A stretch of 64,000 bases of DNA from Escherichia coli (GTDB lineage: Bacteria; Pseudomonadota; Gammaproteobacteria; Enterobacterales; Enterobacteriaceae). The notes under the pieces were generated by a model, which made no database searches, was not told where the DNA came from, and saw only the letters and a program-made list of their open reading frames with translations. Of this stretch, positions 1-8,910 are shown piece after piece (position 1 is the first letter of the stretch; every line of letters begins with the position of its first letter). Both the position numbers and the translations under genes were made by a program. The stretch spans positions 1,426,001 to 1,490,000 of the forward strand of contig NZ_AP027764.1 in assembly GCF_036503815.1 (NCBI RefSeq). Direction: 5' to 3'.

Positions 1-901
1 TATCAAAACCAACAAAATGGCAGGAGAGGCCAAGGTTGAGCAAATGACTATGCAGCCGTTCGACTTCCAGCAGAATCGAGCGAATAGTATGCGCTCGTTG
101 CGGCACCTCAATCCCCAGTGCATTTTCAACCGAGTTGGTATAGGCCACACTGTGGGCAAAACCGCAAATCCCACACACGCGGTCCGACAAGAAGGTCACT
201 TCGTTGTAGCCCATCCGCGTTTCTGCCAGTTTCTCCATGCCGCGATGGACATAAAACAGGCGGTAATCAGCATCGACAATTTGCTCGCCATCCACAAACA
301 AGCGGAAGTGACCTGGTTCATCGGAGGTGATATGCAGCGGGCCAACAGGGATCACCCGCGCATCGCTGTTGCCCTCGTTGATAAACGGATACGTTTCGGT
401 ATCAGTCGTCGGTTCAGGGCGCAGTCGATAATCCATCGCGTCTTTGCGCAGCGGATGCATATCTTCCGGCCAGTCATCGGGCAACACCAGGCGACGCTGA
501 TCCGGCAGGCCAACCGGAATCAGCCCGTACATATCGCGAATTTCTCGCTCGCCCCAGACCGCGGCAGGGACGCGCGGTGTGACTGACGGAAACTCCCGAC
601 TGTCGGCATCGACCAGTGCCTTCACCACGATCCAGCATTTTTCGGCCCCTTCCATTGAAAGGGCATAATAAACCGCGTAATGACCGTTAAGTGTCCGCTC
701 GTCGTTGCCAAACAGGACAGGAAGCCAGCCATCATATTGATAATAAAGATAATGTACAACGTCAGGCAGCAGATTTATTTTCACCGTAATGGTGACCTGT
801 TCAGGCGTTTGTCGCTCTTCATCCAGCACCGCGCCGGGGAACTGCGTTTTCAGGGCGGCGAGAATCGCTTCGCCACGATTTGACGATGAATTAACGTTCA
901 C
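1..901 (-). CDS. hyfG: Hydrogenase-4 large (catalytic) subunit HyfG, 5' portion, truncated by window edge
   Basis: This is the NiFe-hydrogenase large subunit of the hydrogenase-4 complex, homologous to HycE and to the NuoC/NuoD subunits of complex I. About 300 N-terminal codons are present and the rest lies off the left edge. The start is taken as GTG at 901, which overlaps the end of hyfF by 11 bases; the product begins VNVNSSSNRGEAILAAL. The first ~170 residues are the NuoC-like 30-kDa domain. The NuoD-like part follows and includes the first nickel-ligand motif (RVCGICG), then ends in the LNLGLSCHFVGFD stretch at the edge. The reading frame is intact as far as it is visible. It is the most downstream hyf gene in the window, and hyfH-J and hyfR would be expected further left. 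Confidence 0.93.
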   Translation of the reverse strand, partial: MNVNSSSNRGEAILAALKTQFPGAVLDEERQTPEQVTITVKINLLPDVVHYLYYQYDGWLPVLFGNDERTLNGHYAVYYALSMEGAEKCWIVVKALVDADSREFPSVTPRVPAAVWGEREIRDMYGLIPVGLPDQRRLVLPDDWPEDMHPLRKDAMDYRLRPEPTTDTETYPFINEGNSDARVIPVGPLHITSDEPGHFRLFVDGEQIVDADYRLFYVHRGMEKLAETRMGYNEVTFLSDRVCGICGFAHSVAYTNSVENALGIEVPQRAHTIRSILLEVERLHSHLLNLGLSCHFVGFD

Positions 902-2471
902 TGTGTTTCTCCGAAACAGATGCGGTGCCTGAAGGCAAAAAATCATGCCAGGTGCTACGTTGTGCAGGCAGGTCGTGCGTCCCTGAGAGGACTATAGTGG
1001 AAGCGCCCGCCAGGATCCTGATGACAGGTTGTGGAATATGCGTTCCCATCGCCAGCATCATGACCAGCAGAATCACCATTGGCGAGGTGGTCAACCAGCC
1101 AAGTTCACCCCGGTTAACGGCCTGCGGCGGTTTCGCCATTAACACCCGCGCAGCCATCCGTACCAGGCCCGCCAGCACCAGCGTTAACAGCAATAACAGC
1201 AGGACGATAATCAACAGGTGATTACGAGCCAGTCCGGCGGTAACGGTCATAAATTCGCTAAGAAAAATGTTGAAGGGCGGCATCCCGGCCAGCGCCAGCG
1301 CACCGCCGCCAAACAGCACGGCGGTAAATGGCATGATTTTGAGCATTCCGCAGACGACGTTGAGATCGCGCGTGCCGTACTTGAGCAGTACATTGCCGGA
1401 ACCGCAGAACAGCAGCGTTTTTGCCAGACTGTGGTTTAAGGTGTGCAGCAGCGCAGCAAAAATTCCCAGCGGCCCGCCAATGCCTAGCGCCACCGCGACC
1501 AGTCCCATGTTCTCCACGCTGGAGTACGCCAGCAGACGCTTAATGTCCCGCTGTACCAGAATGAAAAATGCCGCCACGGCAACCGACAACATGCCGAAGA
1601 TGAGCAACAACCGGTTGGGGAAATCGCTGCCGATGGCCTGGCAAATAATGATGTAATAGCGAATCAGCACCAACAGCGCGCAGTTCAGCAATACGGCGGA
1701 GAGCAGGGCGCTGACCGGACTCGGCGCTTCACTGTGAGCATCCGGCAGCCAGGCGTGCATGGGAAATAGCCCGGTTTTGGTGCCAAAGCCAATTAGCACA
1801 AACACAAAGGCCAACAGCATTAATGTTGGGTCAAGCAAGGACGATTGCTTAAGAACCTCGCTCCAGAATATCGCCATTTCTGCCTGCGGCATAACGCTGG
1901 CGGCGTTGGCGTATACCAGCACGGTACCGAACAGACCAAAAGCGACACCAACAGTACAAATAATGATGTACTTCCATGCAGCTTCCAGAGATGAACGCTG
2001 ACCGTAAATGCCTACCAGAAACGCCGAGCTTAAGGTGGTGGCTTCGATTGCCGCCCACATCACAATCAGGTTATTGCTGGTAACAACCAGCAGCATGGTG
2101 AACAAAAACAGATGGAAGAAACCGTAGTAATCGCACAGCGTAACGGGTGAAAGCTCGCCGTGAGCCACTTCATGACGCATGTAGCCAATCGAGTAAACAC
2201 CGGTGAGAAAGCCAATCACACCAAGAATGGCGAGGAACAAACCGCCCAGACCATCAATATGAAGCCACAGTCCCGCAGCGAATATTTCTCCCGCATCAGC
2301 GGCAGTTTGGACCACCCACAGTGCCAGAATCAGCAGCAGTGTGATCCCTAAGCTATGTAGTACTGTCACCGTGCGAGTCGCAGAGTGTCCCCGTTTCCGG
2401 CAGGCAAAACAGAGCAGCGAAAAAAGCAGCGGCGTGAGCAGGAGTAAAGCGAACATCACAGAATAACTCAT
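891..2471 (-). CDS. hyfF: Hydrogenase-4 membrane subunit HyfF (NuoN/NuoL-like)
   Basis: A 526-residue polytopic membrane protein of the proton-translocating antiporter (Mrp/NuoLMN) family. Hydrophobic segments run through almost the whole length. The characteristic conserved stretches are visible, including HAWLPDAHSEAPSPVSALLSAV and the RDIKRLLAYSSVENMG region that carry the conserved lysines of the family. In the hydrogenase-4 complex such subunits are thought to couple electron transfer from formate to ion pumping. The formate-hydrogenlyase-3 (hyc) operon has no direct counterpart of this subunit. It follows hyfE by four bases and overlaps hyfG, consistent with one transcript. Confidence 0.94.
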   Translation of the reverse strand: MSYSVMFALLLLTPLLFSLLCFACRKRGHSATRTVTVLHSLGITLLLILALWVVQTAADAGEIFAAGLWLHIDGLGGLFLAILGVIGFLTGVYSIGYMRHEVAHGELSPVTLCDYYGFFHLFLFTMLLVVTSNNLIVMWAAIEATTLSSAFLVGIYGQRSSLEAAWKYIIICTVGVAFGLFGTVLVYANAASVMPQAEMAIFWSEVLKQSSLLDPTLMLLAFVFVLIGFGTKTGLFPMHAWLPDAHSEAPSPVSALLSAVLLNCALLVLIRYYIIICQAIGSDFPNRLLLIFGMLSVAVAAFFILVQRDIKRLLAYSSVENMGLVAVALGIGGPLGIFAALLHTLNHSLAKTLLFCGSGNVLLKYGTRDLNVVCGMLKIMPFTAVLFGGGALALAGMPPFNIFLSEFMTVTAGLARNHLLIIVLLLLLLTLVLAGLVRMAARVLMAKPPQAVNRGELGWLTTSPMVILLVMMLAMGTHIPQPVIRILAGASTIVLSGTHDLPAQRSTWHDFLPSGTASVSEKHSER

Positions 2472-2475
2472 CTCA

Positions 2476-3126
2476 TTATCCCTTCAGCGCGGTCAAGTTG
2501 TTCACGTCCAGCGTGCCGTGGGTACGCCATATTTTTCTTGCCAGTAACACCATCACAATGACGGCGAAGATGGCGTCGGTAGCGATACCAATTTCCACCA
2601 GTTCCGGTGCACGCCAGGCAAGAAGCGCCAGCACCAGATGGGAGCCGTTTTCCATCAGGCAGTAACCAAAAATTTGCCGCAGGATATTGCGCTGGCTGAC
2701 AATGCACAGCAGGCCAAGCAGAAAATGACCTAACGCCACCGCCAGCGCCGGTTTCAGCCCGGTAGCCATCGGTAGCTTCACGGGCTGAACGACAAATGCG
2801 CAAAGCAGGACAATTAATGCCGCGAGCAATGCCATCATTGCCGGACCGAATAACGCTTTTTCCGGGAGGTTCTGGGGAATATTTCGTGCAGCGTAAATCA
2901 TGATTAACGGTACCATCAGTACTTTGGTGATAAAGGCGCTGGCGGACCAGATCAGCAGTTGCTCTGCGGCGAACAGGCACGAGAGGGTGGCGAAAATAGA
3001 CACCAGCACCAGCGACTGGCAGGCGTAAAATCCGCATGACAGGCGATAGCTTTTGACACTAATCACAAACAGCGATGTCAGCATCATCAGTCCCGCCAGA
3101 TTATTTACGATCATAGAACCGGTCAT
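2476..3126 (-). CDS. hyfE: Hydrogenase-4 small membrane subunit HyfE
   Basis: A 216-residue protein with about six to seven predicted transmembrane helices and a short soluble C-terminus (KIWRTHGTLDVNNLTALKG). It corresponds to the small membrane subunit seen only in the six-membrane-subunit type of hydrogenase (hyf), with distant similarity to NuoK-like subunits. It starts at ATG 3126, eleven bases after hyfD, and ends four bases before hyfF. The assignment rests on protein recognition and on the conserved order hyfD-hyfE-hyfF. Confidence 0.93.
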   Translation of the reverse strand: MTGSMIVNNLAGLMMLTSLFVISVKSYRLSCGFYACQSLVLVSIFATLSCLFAAEQLLIWSASAFITKVLMVPLIMIYAARNIPQNLPEKALFGPAMMALLAALIVLLCAFVVQPVKLPMATGLKPALAVALGHFLLGLLCIVSQRNILRQIFGYCLMENGSHLVLALLAWRAPELVEIGIATDAIFAVIVMVLLARKIWRTHGTLDVNNLTALKG

Positions 3127-3137
3127 TCATCATCTCC

Positions 3138-4577
3138 TTACTGCAACCAGGTCGCGGCGAATACGCTGGAAATCAGCGACATCACAATCAGTACAATCAA
3201 CACCAGGCGCATTGATCCTGGCAGCGGTGCGGCATCGGCGACGGCTTCGCTCGGTTTGCCAGGCACGACGCGACCAAACCAGCGAATAAACCAGGCGAAA
3301 CTGGCGACCGATTCAATCATCAGCAGAATCATGGCGGGCAGCAGGATCCAGTACTCCACTGACAACGAAAAACCGGCAGCAAACAGTGGGAATTTACTGA
3401 AGAAGCCGTTGAACGGCGGCACGCCAGTAATCGCCAGCGCGGCCACGCAGAAACCCACGCCTGGCAACGGCAGGGTGTGCAATACGCCACGCAGACGCGG
3501 CAACAAGCGCGTGCCGCAGCTGTAACTCAGCGCACCTGCTACAAGGAAAAACAGGCTTTTAGCGAACGCGTGGTTGACGATGTAGGCGATGCTGCCCTCC
3601 AGTGCCAGCCGCGAGCCGAAGATGGAGAGCGACAAGCCGAAGAACATCCAGCCAAGTTGAGTGATGGTCGACCAGGCCAGCAACCGCTTCATATCCTGCT
3701 GCGGCAAATACATCAGGAAGCCGTAAAGAATGGTGACCAGTGCCATGACCATGCCAACGCCGCCAATCACATGCGGGATATTGCCGCCGTCGATAATGGC
3801 GCGGGCAAAAATGTAAACGCCCACTTTCACCATCGATGCGGCGTGGAGATAGGCGCTGATCGGTGTTGGCGCTTCCATTGCATCCGGTAGCCACGCTTGC
3901 ATCGGTAGCTGGGCCGATTTTCCCCACGCGGCAAACAGGATGCCGCCATAAACCAGATAACGTGCGTCGCCGTGTAACTCGCTCATCGCGCTAAGCGCAA
4001 ACGTTCCGGTCTGCAAAAACAGCGTGGCGGCGGCAAGATACAACCCCAGCGAACCGATATGAGTGATAAGTAACGCTTTTAGTGCTGAACGTTGCGCTTT
4101 ATCGCTCTGGTAATAACTGATCAACGCCCAGGAGCAGCCGCCCGTAATTTCAAAAAACAACAACTGACCGAGCAGCGTCGAGGAGAGTACCAGTCCCGCC
4201 ATCGCGCCGATAAAAACCAGCAAAAATGCGTAATAACGATTCGTGCCGTTATGCGGGTGTTCGCGATTTTTATCCGTCAGATAACCCGTGGAGTAGATCG
4301 TGACCAGCAAACCGAGGAACACCACCACAAACAGAATCAGCGTACTCACGCGATCAATGACCAGGCCAAACAACGCCACATCCCCCACGTTGACCAACGT
4401 CAACGTGACGGCAACTTTATCGGCCTGATAAAACGCGGAGATCAGCGACAACATGCACAGCGTGGTCAGCGCGGCGAACAAAATCCCCCATTCGGCGGCC
4501 CGACGTTGTGGCGAAAACGAAACGACCAGTGCGCCGATAAAAGGCAGCAATAACGTCGTCAGAGCAAGATTTTCCAT
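3138..4577 (-). CDS. hyfD: Hydrogenase-4 membrane subunit HyfD (antiporter-like)
   Basis: A 479-residue antiporter-family membrane protein, paralogous to HyfB and HyfF. The conserved block QAWLPDAMEAPTPISAYLHA and the following DMKRLLAWSTITQLGW segment match the half-channel helices of NuoL/M/N. About fourteen hydrophobic helices can be picked out. It is likely one of three ion-pumping subunits of the hydrogenase-4 membrane arm. The gene lies 16 bases downstream of hyfC. Its length is that expected for E. coli HyfD and no frameshift was seen. Confidence 0.95.
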   Translation of the reverse strand: MENLALTTLLLPFIGALVVSFSPQRRAAEWGILFAALTTLCMLSLISAFYQADKVAVTLTLVNVGDVALFGLVIDRVSTLILFVVVFLGLLVTIYSTGYLTDKNREHPHNGTNRYYAFLLVFIGAMAGLVLSSTLLGQLLFFEITGGCSWALISYYQSDKAQRSALKALLITHIGSLGLYLAAATLFLQTGTFALSAMSELHGDARYLVYGGILFAAWGKSAQLPMQAWLPDAMEAPTPISAYLHAASMVKVGVYIFARAIIDGGNIPHVIGGVGMVMALVTILYGFLMYLPQQDMKRLLAWSTITQLGWMFFGLSLSIFGSRLALEGSIAYIVNHAFAKSLFFLVAGALSYSCGTRLLPRLRGVLHTLPLPGVGFCVAALAITGVPPFNGFFSKFPLFAAGFSLSVEYWILLPAMILLMIESVASFAWFIRWFGRVVPGKPSEAVADAAPLPGSMRLVLIVLIVMSLISSVFAATWLQ

Positions 4578-4593
4578 ATTCCGTCAGTGCTCC

Positions 4594-5541
4594 TTACAGA
4601 CCGGTTAACCAGAAGACCCAGGCAAGCGCAGCAAGGCTGAAGCCAAGCCAGGTCACATGGTGAATGAGTAAAAAACGCCCGCGTGCCAGCGTGTTTTCTG
4701 CGATAGAGGCCAGAACAAAAATCAGCAAAACCTTGAGCAGCGTAACGACAAGTGAAGTCAGCAGGCAGGTGAGAGAAAGCTCTTGCGCGCGCCCAAAGGG
4801 CAGAAACAGGGCCACAAACAGTGATGCCATCACTACCTGTTTCAGCCCCAGCCCCAACTTCGCCAGCGCCAGCCCGGCACCGGAATATTCGGTCAGCGGG
4901 CCTTCCTGTAATTCCTGTTCTGCTTCAGCAACATCAAAGGGAATTTTTCCCATCTCAATGAAGCAGGCAAAACCACAGGCCAGTAACGCCAGTACGGTGG
5001 TTAGCGGCGAGTTCCAGCCCGTCGCCAGCGTCTTGCTGATCATCTCGATATGCGTGGAATCCGCTATCAGCGCCAATACCAGCAGTGAGAGAATGAGCAT
5101 TGGTTCGACCAGAATGCCGAGCGTCAACTCGCGACTGGCACCGACTCCCGCAAACGGGCTTCCGGTATCCAGGCCGGAAAGAGCAAAGAAAAAACGAAAC
5201 AGGGCAAGAAGATAGATAAGGGTGATCAGATCGCCGCCGCCCGCAAAAGGGGAAACAGTAATAAATAGTGGTAGGGCCATCGCCAGCACCAGCATGCTGC
5301 TGATTAATACCCACGGCATCAGGCGGAACATCAGACCTGAAGATGTCGGCGCAACTTCCTGGCGTTTAAACAGTTTGTGGATATCGCGATAATCCTGCCA
5401 GATCCCCGGTCCGCGACGGGAGTGCATACGCGCGCGTATCTGCCGGGAAATCCCCGTAAAAAGCGGGGTTAGCGCCAGCAGAATCACGGCCTGTGCTAAC
5501 GCAAAAATGATCAGATATCCGTCGCAAAGAGTTTGTCTCAT
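4594..5541 (-). CDS. hyfC: Hydrogenase-4 membrane anchor HyfC (NuoH-like)
   Basis: A 315-residue NuoH/HycD-family protein that links the peripheral hydrogenase arm to the membrane arm. The NuoH signature (FIEMGKIPFDVAEAEQELQEG, then EYSGAGLALAKL) is near residues 195-235. The frame is open from 5562, but the start was placed at ATG 5541 because AAGGAA lies at the right distance before it, giving MRQTLCDGYLIIF. The upstream start would lie inside hyfB. About eight membrane helices are predicted. It follows hyfB with a ten-base gap. Confidence 0.94.
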   Translation of the reverse strand: MRQTLCDGYLIIFALAQAVILLALTPLFTGISRQIRARMHSRRGPGIWQDYRDIHKLFKRQEVAPTSSGLMFRLMPWVLISSMLVLAMALPLFITVSPFAGGGDLITLIYLLALFRFFFALSGLDTGSPFAGVGASRELTLGILVEPMLILSLLVLALIADSTHIEMISKTLATGWNSPLTTVLALLACGFACFIEMGKIPFDVAEAEQELQEGPLTEYSGAGLALAKLGLGLKQVVMASLFVALFLPFGRAQELSLTCLLTSLVVTLLKVLLIFVLASIAENTLARGRFLLIHHVTWLGFSLAALAWVFWLTGL

Positions 5542-5551
5542 GGTGATTTCC

Positions 5552-7570
5552 TTAGACGGCAATAGCGATTAGCAGCACAACCAGTGCGGCGACCACATAC
5601 AGGCAATAGAGACGAAAGTCGCCGCTTTGCAGATGCTGTATTTCTTTGGCCAGCCGTTGGGTGGCGCTCACGATGGGGCGGATCACCCGCTCATCCCAAA
5701 AGGGTTCTGTGCTCTGAGCCCTGGCGGTGATGTGCGCGAGACCTTTGTTCAGCCTCAGCGTAGGGTCGAGCTGTTGTCGTAGACGAAATAGCGCAGAAAA
5801 GACCACACGCAGCGGCTGCATCACGCCATTGCCTGACGGGGCCATCGCATTTTCCCAGCCGTAGCCGCATGCCCAGGCATCTCCTGTGCGACGAAACGCT
5901 GCGCGGCGCGAACGACACCACAGCCAGTAAAGGCCAGGCAGCAAAGGCATCGCCAGTAGTAACAGCAACAGTAATGAGGGAGTGACCTGTGTATGAAACG
6001 TGCCGGGGACAAGTGCCATTCCGCTGGCGACAGTGACGGCAGGGGTATTGGTAAACGCATGGGCAATGTGCATTATTTTCGGTGCCAGCCAACTGGCACT
6101 AAGCGCAATTAATACGCAGAAAGCCGCGAGCAGTAACATGGCGACGATCATCGTATTTGGCACGTCCTGTGCCTCTTCAGCGTGTGTACTGCGCGGCGCA
6201 CCACAGAAAGTAATGCCGTACATTTTGACGAAGCACATTACTGCCAGCCCACCAGTGACTGCCAGCATCACCATAGCAATAGGACCCGCAAGTTGTAGCG
6301 CTACGGCTTCCACACGACTTAGTGAGAACAGTGACTGCCAGGTGTACCATTCGCTGATAAAACCATTCAGCGGAGGAATGGCTGATATCGCGAGGCAACC
6401 AATCAGGCATGCTGCGGCTGTCCACGGCATCCGTTTTGCCAGTGCCCCCATTTTTTCCATGTCGTGGGTATGCAAACGCGAAATAATCGCACCCGCGCCG
6501 AGAAATAGCAGCCCTTTGAACAGCGCATGGTTGAGCAGATGAAACAGTGCGCCGAGCAGTCCAACCACGGTGAGCAGCGGGTCGTGCAGTGACAGACCGA
6601 CCATGGACACACCGACCGCCAGCAAAATAATGCCGACGTTTTCGACGGTACTCCAGGCCAGCAGCCGTTTGATATCCTGTTCCGCCAGCGCATACAGCAC
6701 GCCCAGGAGCGCGGAGATTGCGCCGATCGCCATCACCAGAATGCCCCACCACAGCGGCAAACCCGTTTGCGCCAGCAGATCCATCGCCACTTTCAGGATG
6801 CCGAAAATACCGATTTTGACCATTACGCCAGACATCAACGCCGAAGCGTGCGATGGTGCGGCAGGGTGAGCGCGCGGCAACCAGCTGTGCAACGGCATCA
6901 TCCCGGCTTTCGCGCCAAAACCGAAGAAGGCCAGCAGGAACACCGCCGACGCCAGCCCCGGAGAAAGTGAAAGCGTGCGGAAACTGGCAAAATCGAGGTT
7001 GCCGCTTTCGCGCCACATCAGCAAGAAGGCAATCATAATCAGCACCGATCCGGCGTGGGCGATAAAAAAGTAGAGCATGCCAGCGTTGATTGACGTTTTA
7101 TCCTGCCTGGCAATGACCAGAAACCAGGAAGACAGCGACATCATTTCAAACAGCACGATGAACCAAAAAGCGTTGTCCATCACCAGCAGGGCAACCATCG
7201 ATGCGATGAAAAGATTCATAAAGAAGCCCATCGCCGCCGCGCCTTTGCCCTCGTATTCGCGCATATAAGTCAATGAATAGAGCGAACAAACCACCACCAG
7301 CAAGGAGATAACCAGCACCATAAATGCCGAGAGGCTATCCATTCGCAGGGTTAAATCGGCAAAGTCAAAAGGCGTGGCAAAACGGGCGACTAAAGTTACG
7401 CCTGCATGTAATTGCGTAATTCCGCTGATGATGCCAATCGCGCCGCCCACCAGCGATATGATGCCGGAAAGCTTAATAGCCAGTCTGTCCAGACCGAGTA
7501 AAAACAGCGAAGCCAGACTGGCAAACAGATAGAGGATCAGCGACCAGGTTAATAATTGCAGGGCATCCAT
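5552..7570 (-). CDS. hyfB: Hydrogenase-4 membrane subunit HyfB (HycC/NuoL-like)
   Basis: A 672-residue antiporter-family subunit, the largest membrane protein of the complex. It carries the family blocks GMMPLHSWLPRAHPAAPSHA and the EQDIKRLLAWSTVENVG helix. The C-terminus is longer than in HyfD/F and includes a lateral-helix-like region, as in HycC and NuoL. The ATG overlaps the hyfA stop by one base (TAATG), implying translational coupling. No internal stop or frameshift was seen. Confidence 0.95.
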   Translation of the reverse strand: MDALQLLTWSLILYLFASLASLFLLGLDRLAIKLSGIISLVGGAIGIISGITQLHAGVTLVARFATPFDFADLTLRMDSLSAFMVLVISLLVVVCSLYSLTYMREYEGKGAAAMGFFMNLFIASMVALLVMDNAFWFIVLFEMMSLSSWFLVIARQDKTSINAGMLYFFIAHAGSVLIMIAFLLMWRESGNLDFASFRTLSLSPGLASAVFLLAFFGFGAKAGMMPLHSWLPRAHPAAPSHASALMSGVMVKIGIFGILKVAMDLLAQTGLPLWWGILVMAIGAISALLGVLYALAEQDIKRLLAWSTVENVGIILLAVGVSMVGLSLHDPLLTVVGLLGALFHLLNHALFKGLLFLGAGAIISRLHTHDMEKMGALAKRMPWTAAACLIGCLAISAIPPLNGFISEWYTWQSLFSLSRVEAVALQLAGPIAMVMLAVTGGLAVMCFVKMYGITFCGAPRSTHAEEAQDVPNTMIVAMLLLAAFCVLIALSASWLAPKIMHIAHAFTNTPAVTVASGMALVPGTFHTQVTPSLLLLLLLAMPLLPGLYWLWCRSRRAAFRRTGDAWACGYGWENAMAPSGNGVMQPLRVVFSALFRLRQQLDPTLRLNKGLAHITARAQSTEPFWDERVIRPIVSATQRLAKEIQHLQSGDFRLYCLYVVAALVVLLIAIAV

Positions 7571-8187
7571 TAGCGTTGCTCCTGAGTGAGGGAAAGGGGA
7601 TCCTCCCCGCCATTGGCAAACCAGCTTGCGGCAAGGCGCTGTTTTTCTTTCATCTGACGTTGCAGGCTATCGTCGGTGATCAGCCGTAACGCATGATTCG
7701 GGCAAGCGCGAACGCAGGCCGGACCTTCTGGCAAGAAATCACACAGGTCGCATTTCACCGCGACGGCCTGGACACCCGGTTCCCAGCGCAGCAAAGCATG
7801 TTGGGTCGGCGCGTTTTCTTCGCCGTCTTTGAGTGAGCCGTCAGCCTGAAAAACATATTGCGCAGGGGCATTCACCGGACGGCTTTCTGAAGCGCTGATT
7901 GCGCCAAATGGGCAGACCACGGCGCAAAGCTTGCAGCCAATACAGAGGCTTTCGTTGAGTTGGATCGCATCATCTCTCAGGGAGATGGCATTGACCGGGC
8001 AGACCTGCAGGCAAGGGGCTTCCTCACAGTGATGACACACGACAGGGGCAGTGAGTGTTGACGTCTTCGCCAGGGCCAGGCGCGGGTGTTGCTGTAAACC
8101 TTGCGTTTTATGCACGTCCGAACAGGCAGCGAGACAGGTATTACATCCTGTACACCACAGTGGTTCGGCCACCACAAAGCGGTTCAT
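7570..8187 (-). CDS. hyfA: Hydrogenase-4 iron-sulfur protein HyfA
   Basis: A 205-residue polyferredoxin with four cysteine clusters for 4Fe-4S centres: CTGCNTCLAAC near the N-terminus, then CHHCEEAPCLQVCP, CIGCKLCAVVCPFG and CDLCDFLPEGPACVRACP. It belongs to the HycB/HydN family and probably carries electrons between formate dehydrogenase H and the hydrogenase. The start at ATG 8187 (MNRFVVAEPLWCTGC) has AAGGAG upstream. An upstream in-frame ATG at 8226 adds 13 unconserved residues without a good ribosome site. It is the first gene of the hyf operon, behind a sigma-54 promoter. Its N-terminus resembles that of AegA at 23851. Confidence 0.94.
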   Translation of the reverse strand: MNRFVVAEPLWCTGCNTCLAACSDVHKTQGLQQHPRLALAKTSTLTAPVVCHHCEEAPCLQVCPVNAISLRDDAIQLNESLCIGCKLCAVVCPFGAISASESRPVNAPAQYVFQADGSLKDGEENAPTQHALLRWEPGVQAVAVKCDLCDFLPEGPACVRACPNHALRLITDDSLQRQMKEKQRLAASWFANGGEDPLSLTQEQR

Positions 8188-8228
8188 GTCGGCTCCTTGA
8201 AAATGATATGAAACATTGCATTTCATAT

Positions 8229-8244
8229 TGCATAAAGGATGCCA
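8229..8244 (-). promoter_or_regulatory. Sigma-54 (-24/-12) promoter of the hyf operon
   Basis: Read on the minus strand the sequence is TGGCAT-CCTTT-ATGCA, a close match to the RpoN consensus TGGCAC-N5-TTGCA with the diagnostic GG and GC at the right spacing. It lies about 42 bases upstream of the hyfA ATG. E. coli hydrogenase-3/4 operons are known to use sigma-54 with FhlA or HyfR as activator. Confidence 0.8.
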
Positions 8245-8369
8245 GTCTGATTAATTTAATATATTCAATAAGTTATGTGTTAACTGGATTCTGAACGGTA
8301 CAAAAATGATGGTCATTAACGTTCAGCAATAAATGGATTCGACACCCGTGTCGCAGGGGAAAGCGAGAA

Positions 8370-8385
8370 TGTGATCTTGATCACG
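8370..8385. promoter_or_regulatory. Candidate CRP binding site upstream of hyfA
   Basis: TGTGATCTTGATCACG matches the CRP core TGTGA-N6-TCACA at nine of ten positions and is symmetrical. It lies about 126 bases upstream of the hyf -24 element and 55 bases past the end of bcp, so hyf is the plausible target. Confidence 0.6.
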
Positions 8386-8396
8386 AGAAGTGAGGT

Positions 8397-8422
8397 GTGC
8401 TGGCCGCAAGCGCAGCCAGCAC
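8397..8422. terminator. Stem-loop after bcp
   Basis: GTGCTGGC and GCCAGCAC form an eight-base perfect stem around a ten-base loop, just past the bcp stop on the minus strand. No T-run follows, so it may stabilise the 3' end rather than terminate on its own. Confidence 0.4.
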
Positions 8423-8439
8423 TGAATGGAGCAAAGTAA

Positions 8440-8910
8440 TCAGGCGTGTTCTTTCAGCCAGTTCAGCACAACGTCGTGGTGATTGCTGGTTTTGAAATCG
8501 TCAAAGACATGTTCGATTTTGCCATCAGCGTCAATCAGGAAGCTGATGCGATGAATACCATCGTAGGTTTTGCCCATGAAGGACTTTTCACCCCAGACGC
8601 CGAATTGTTCGCACACCTGGTGGTCCTCATCAGACAGGAGCGTAAAGTTAAGCAGCTCTTTTTCCGCAAAACGGGAGAGTTTTTCGGGTTTATCGGTGCT
8701 GATACCCAGCACATCAACGCCCGCTTTTTTCAACTCATCCATGTTATCGCGTAAGCCGCAGGCCTGTACGGTACAGCCGGGGGTCATGGCTTTTGGGTAA
8801 AAATAAACCAGAACACGCTGTCCCTGGAAGTCGGTCAAATTAACTTGTTCTCCGTCTTGATCCGGCAAGCTAAATTTCGGTGCGATATCACCGGCTTTCA
8901 GTGGATTCAT
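8440..8910 (-). CDS. bcp: Thiol peroxidase Bcp (peroxiredoxin Q)
   Basis: A 156-residue cytosolic peroxiredoxin that reduces hydrogen peroxide and organic hydroperoxides using thioredoxin. The active-site motif TPGCTVQAC gives the peroxidatic Cys46 and the resolving Cys51, the arrangement of atypical 2-Cys BCP enzymes. The FYPKAMTPGC context and the overall length fit the family. It starts at ATG 8910 overlapping the gcvR stop (TAATG), so the two genes are co-transcribed. Confidence 0.96.
   Translation of the reverse strand: MNPLKAGDIAPKFSLPDQDGEQVNLTDFQGQRVLVYFYPKAMTPGCTVQACGLRDNMDELKKAGVDVLGISTDKPEKLSRFAEKELLNFTLLSDEDHQVCEQFGVWGEKSFMGKTYDGIHRISFLIDADGKIEHVFDDFKTSNHHDVVLNWLKEHA

Noticed and set aside
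1..901. Plus-strand frame at 17-586
   Set aside because: It lies opposite HyfG, whose translation matches the hydrogenase large subunit up to the window edge.
6177..7016. 279-codon alternative frame within hyfB
   Set aside because: Composition is that of a shifted frame, while HyfB is a full-length membrane protein here.
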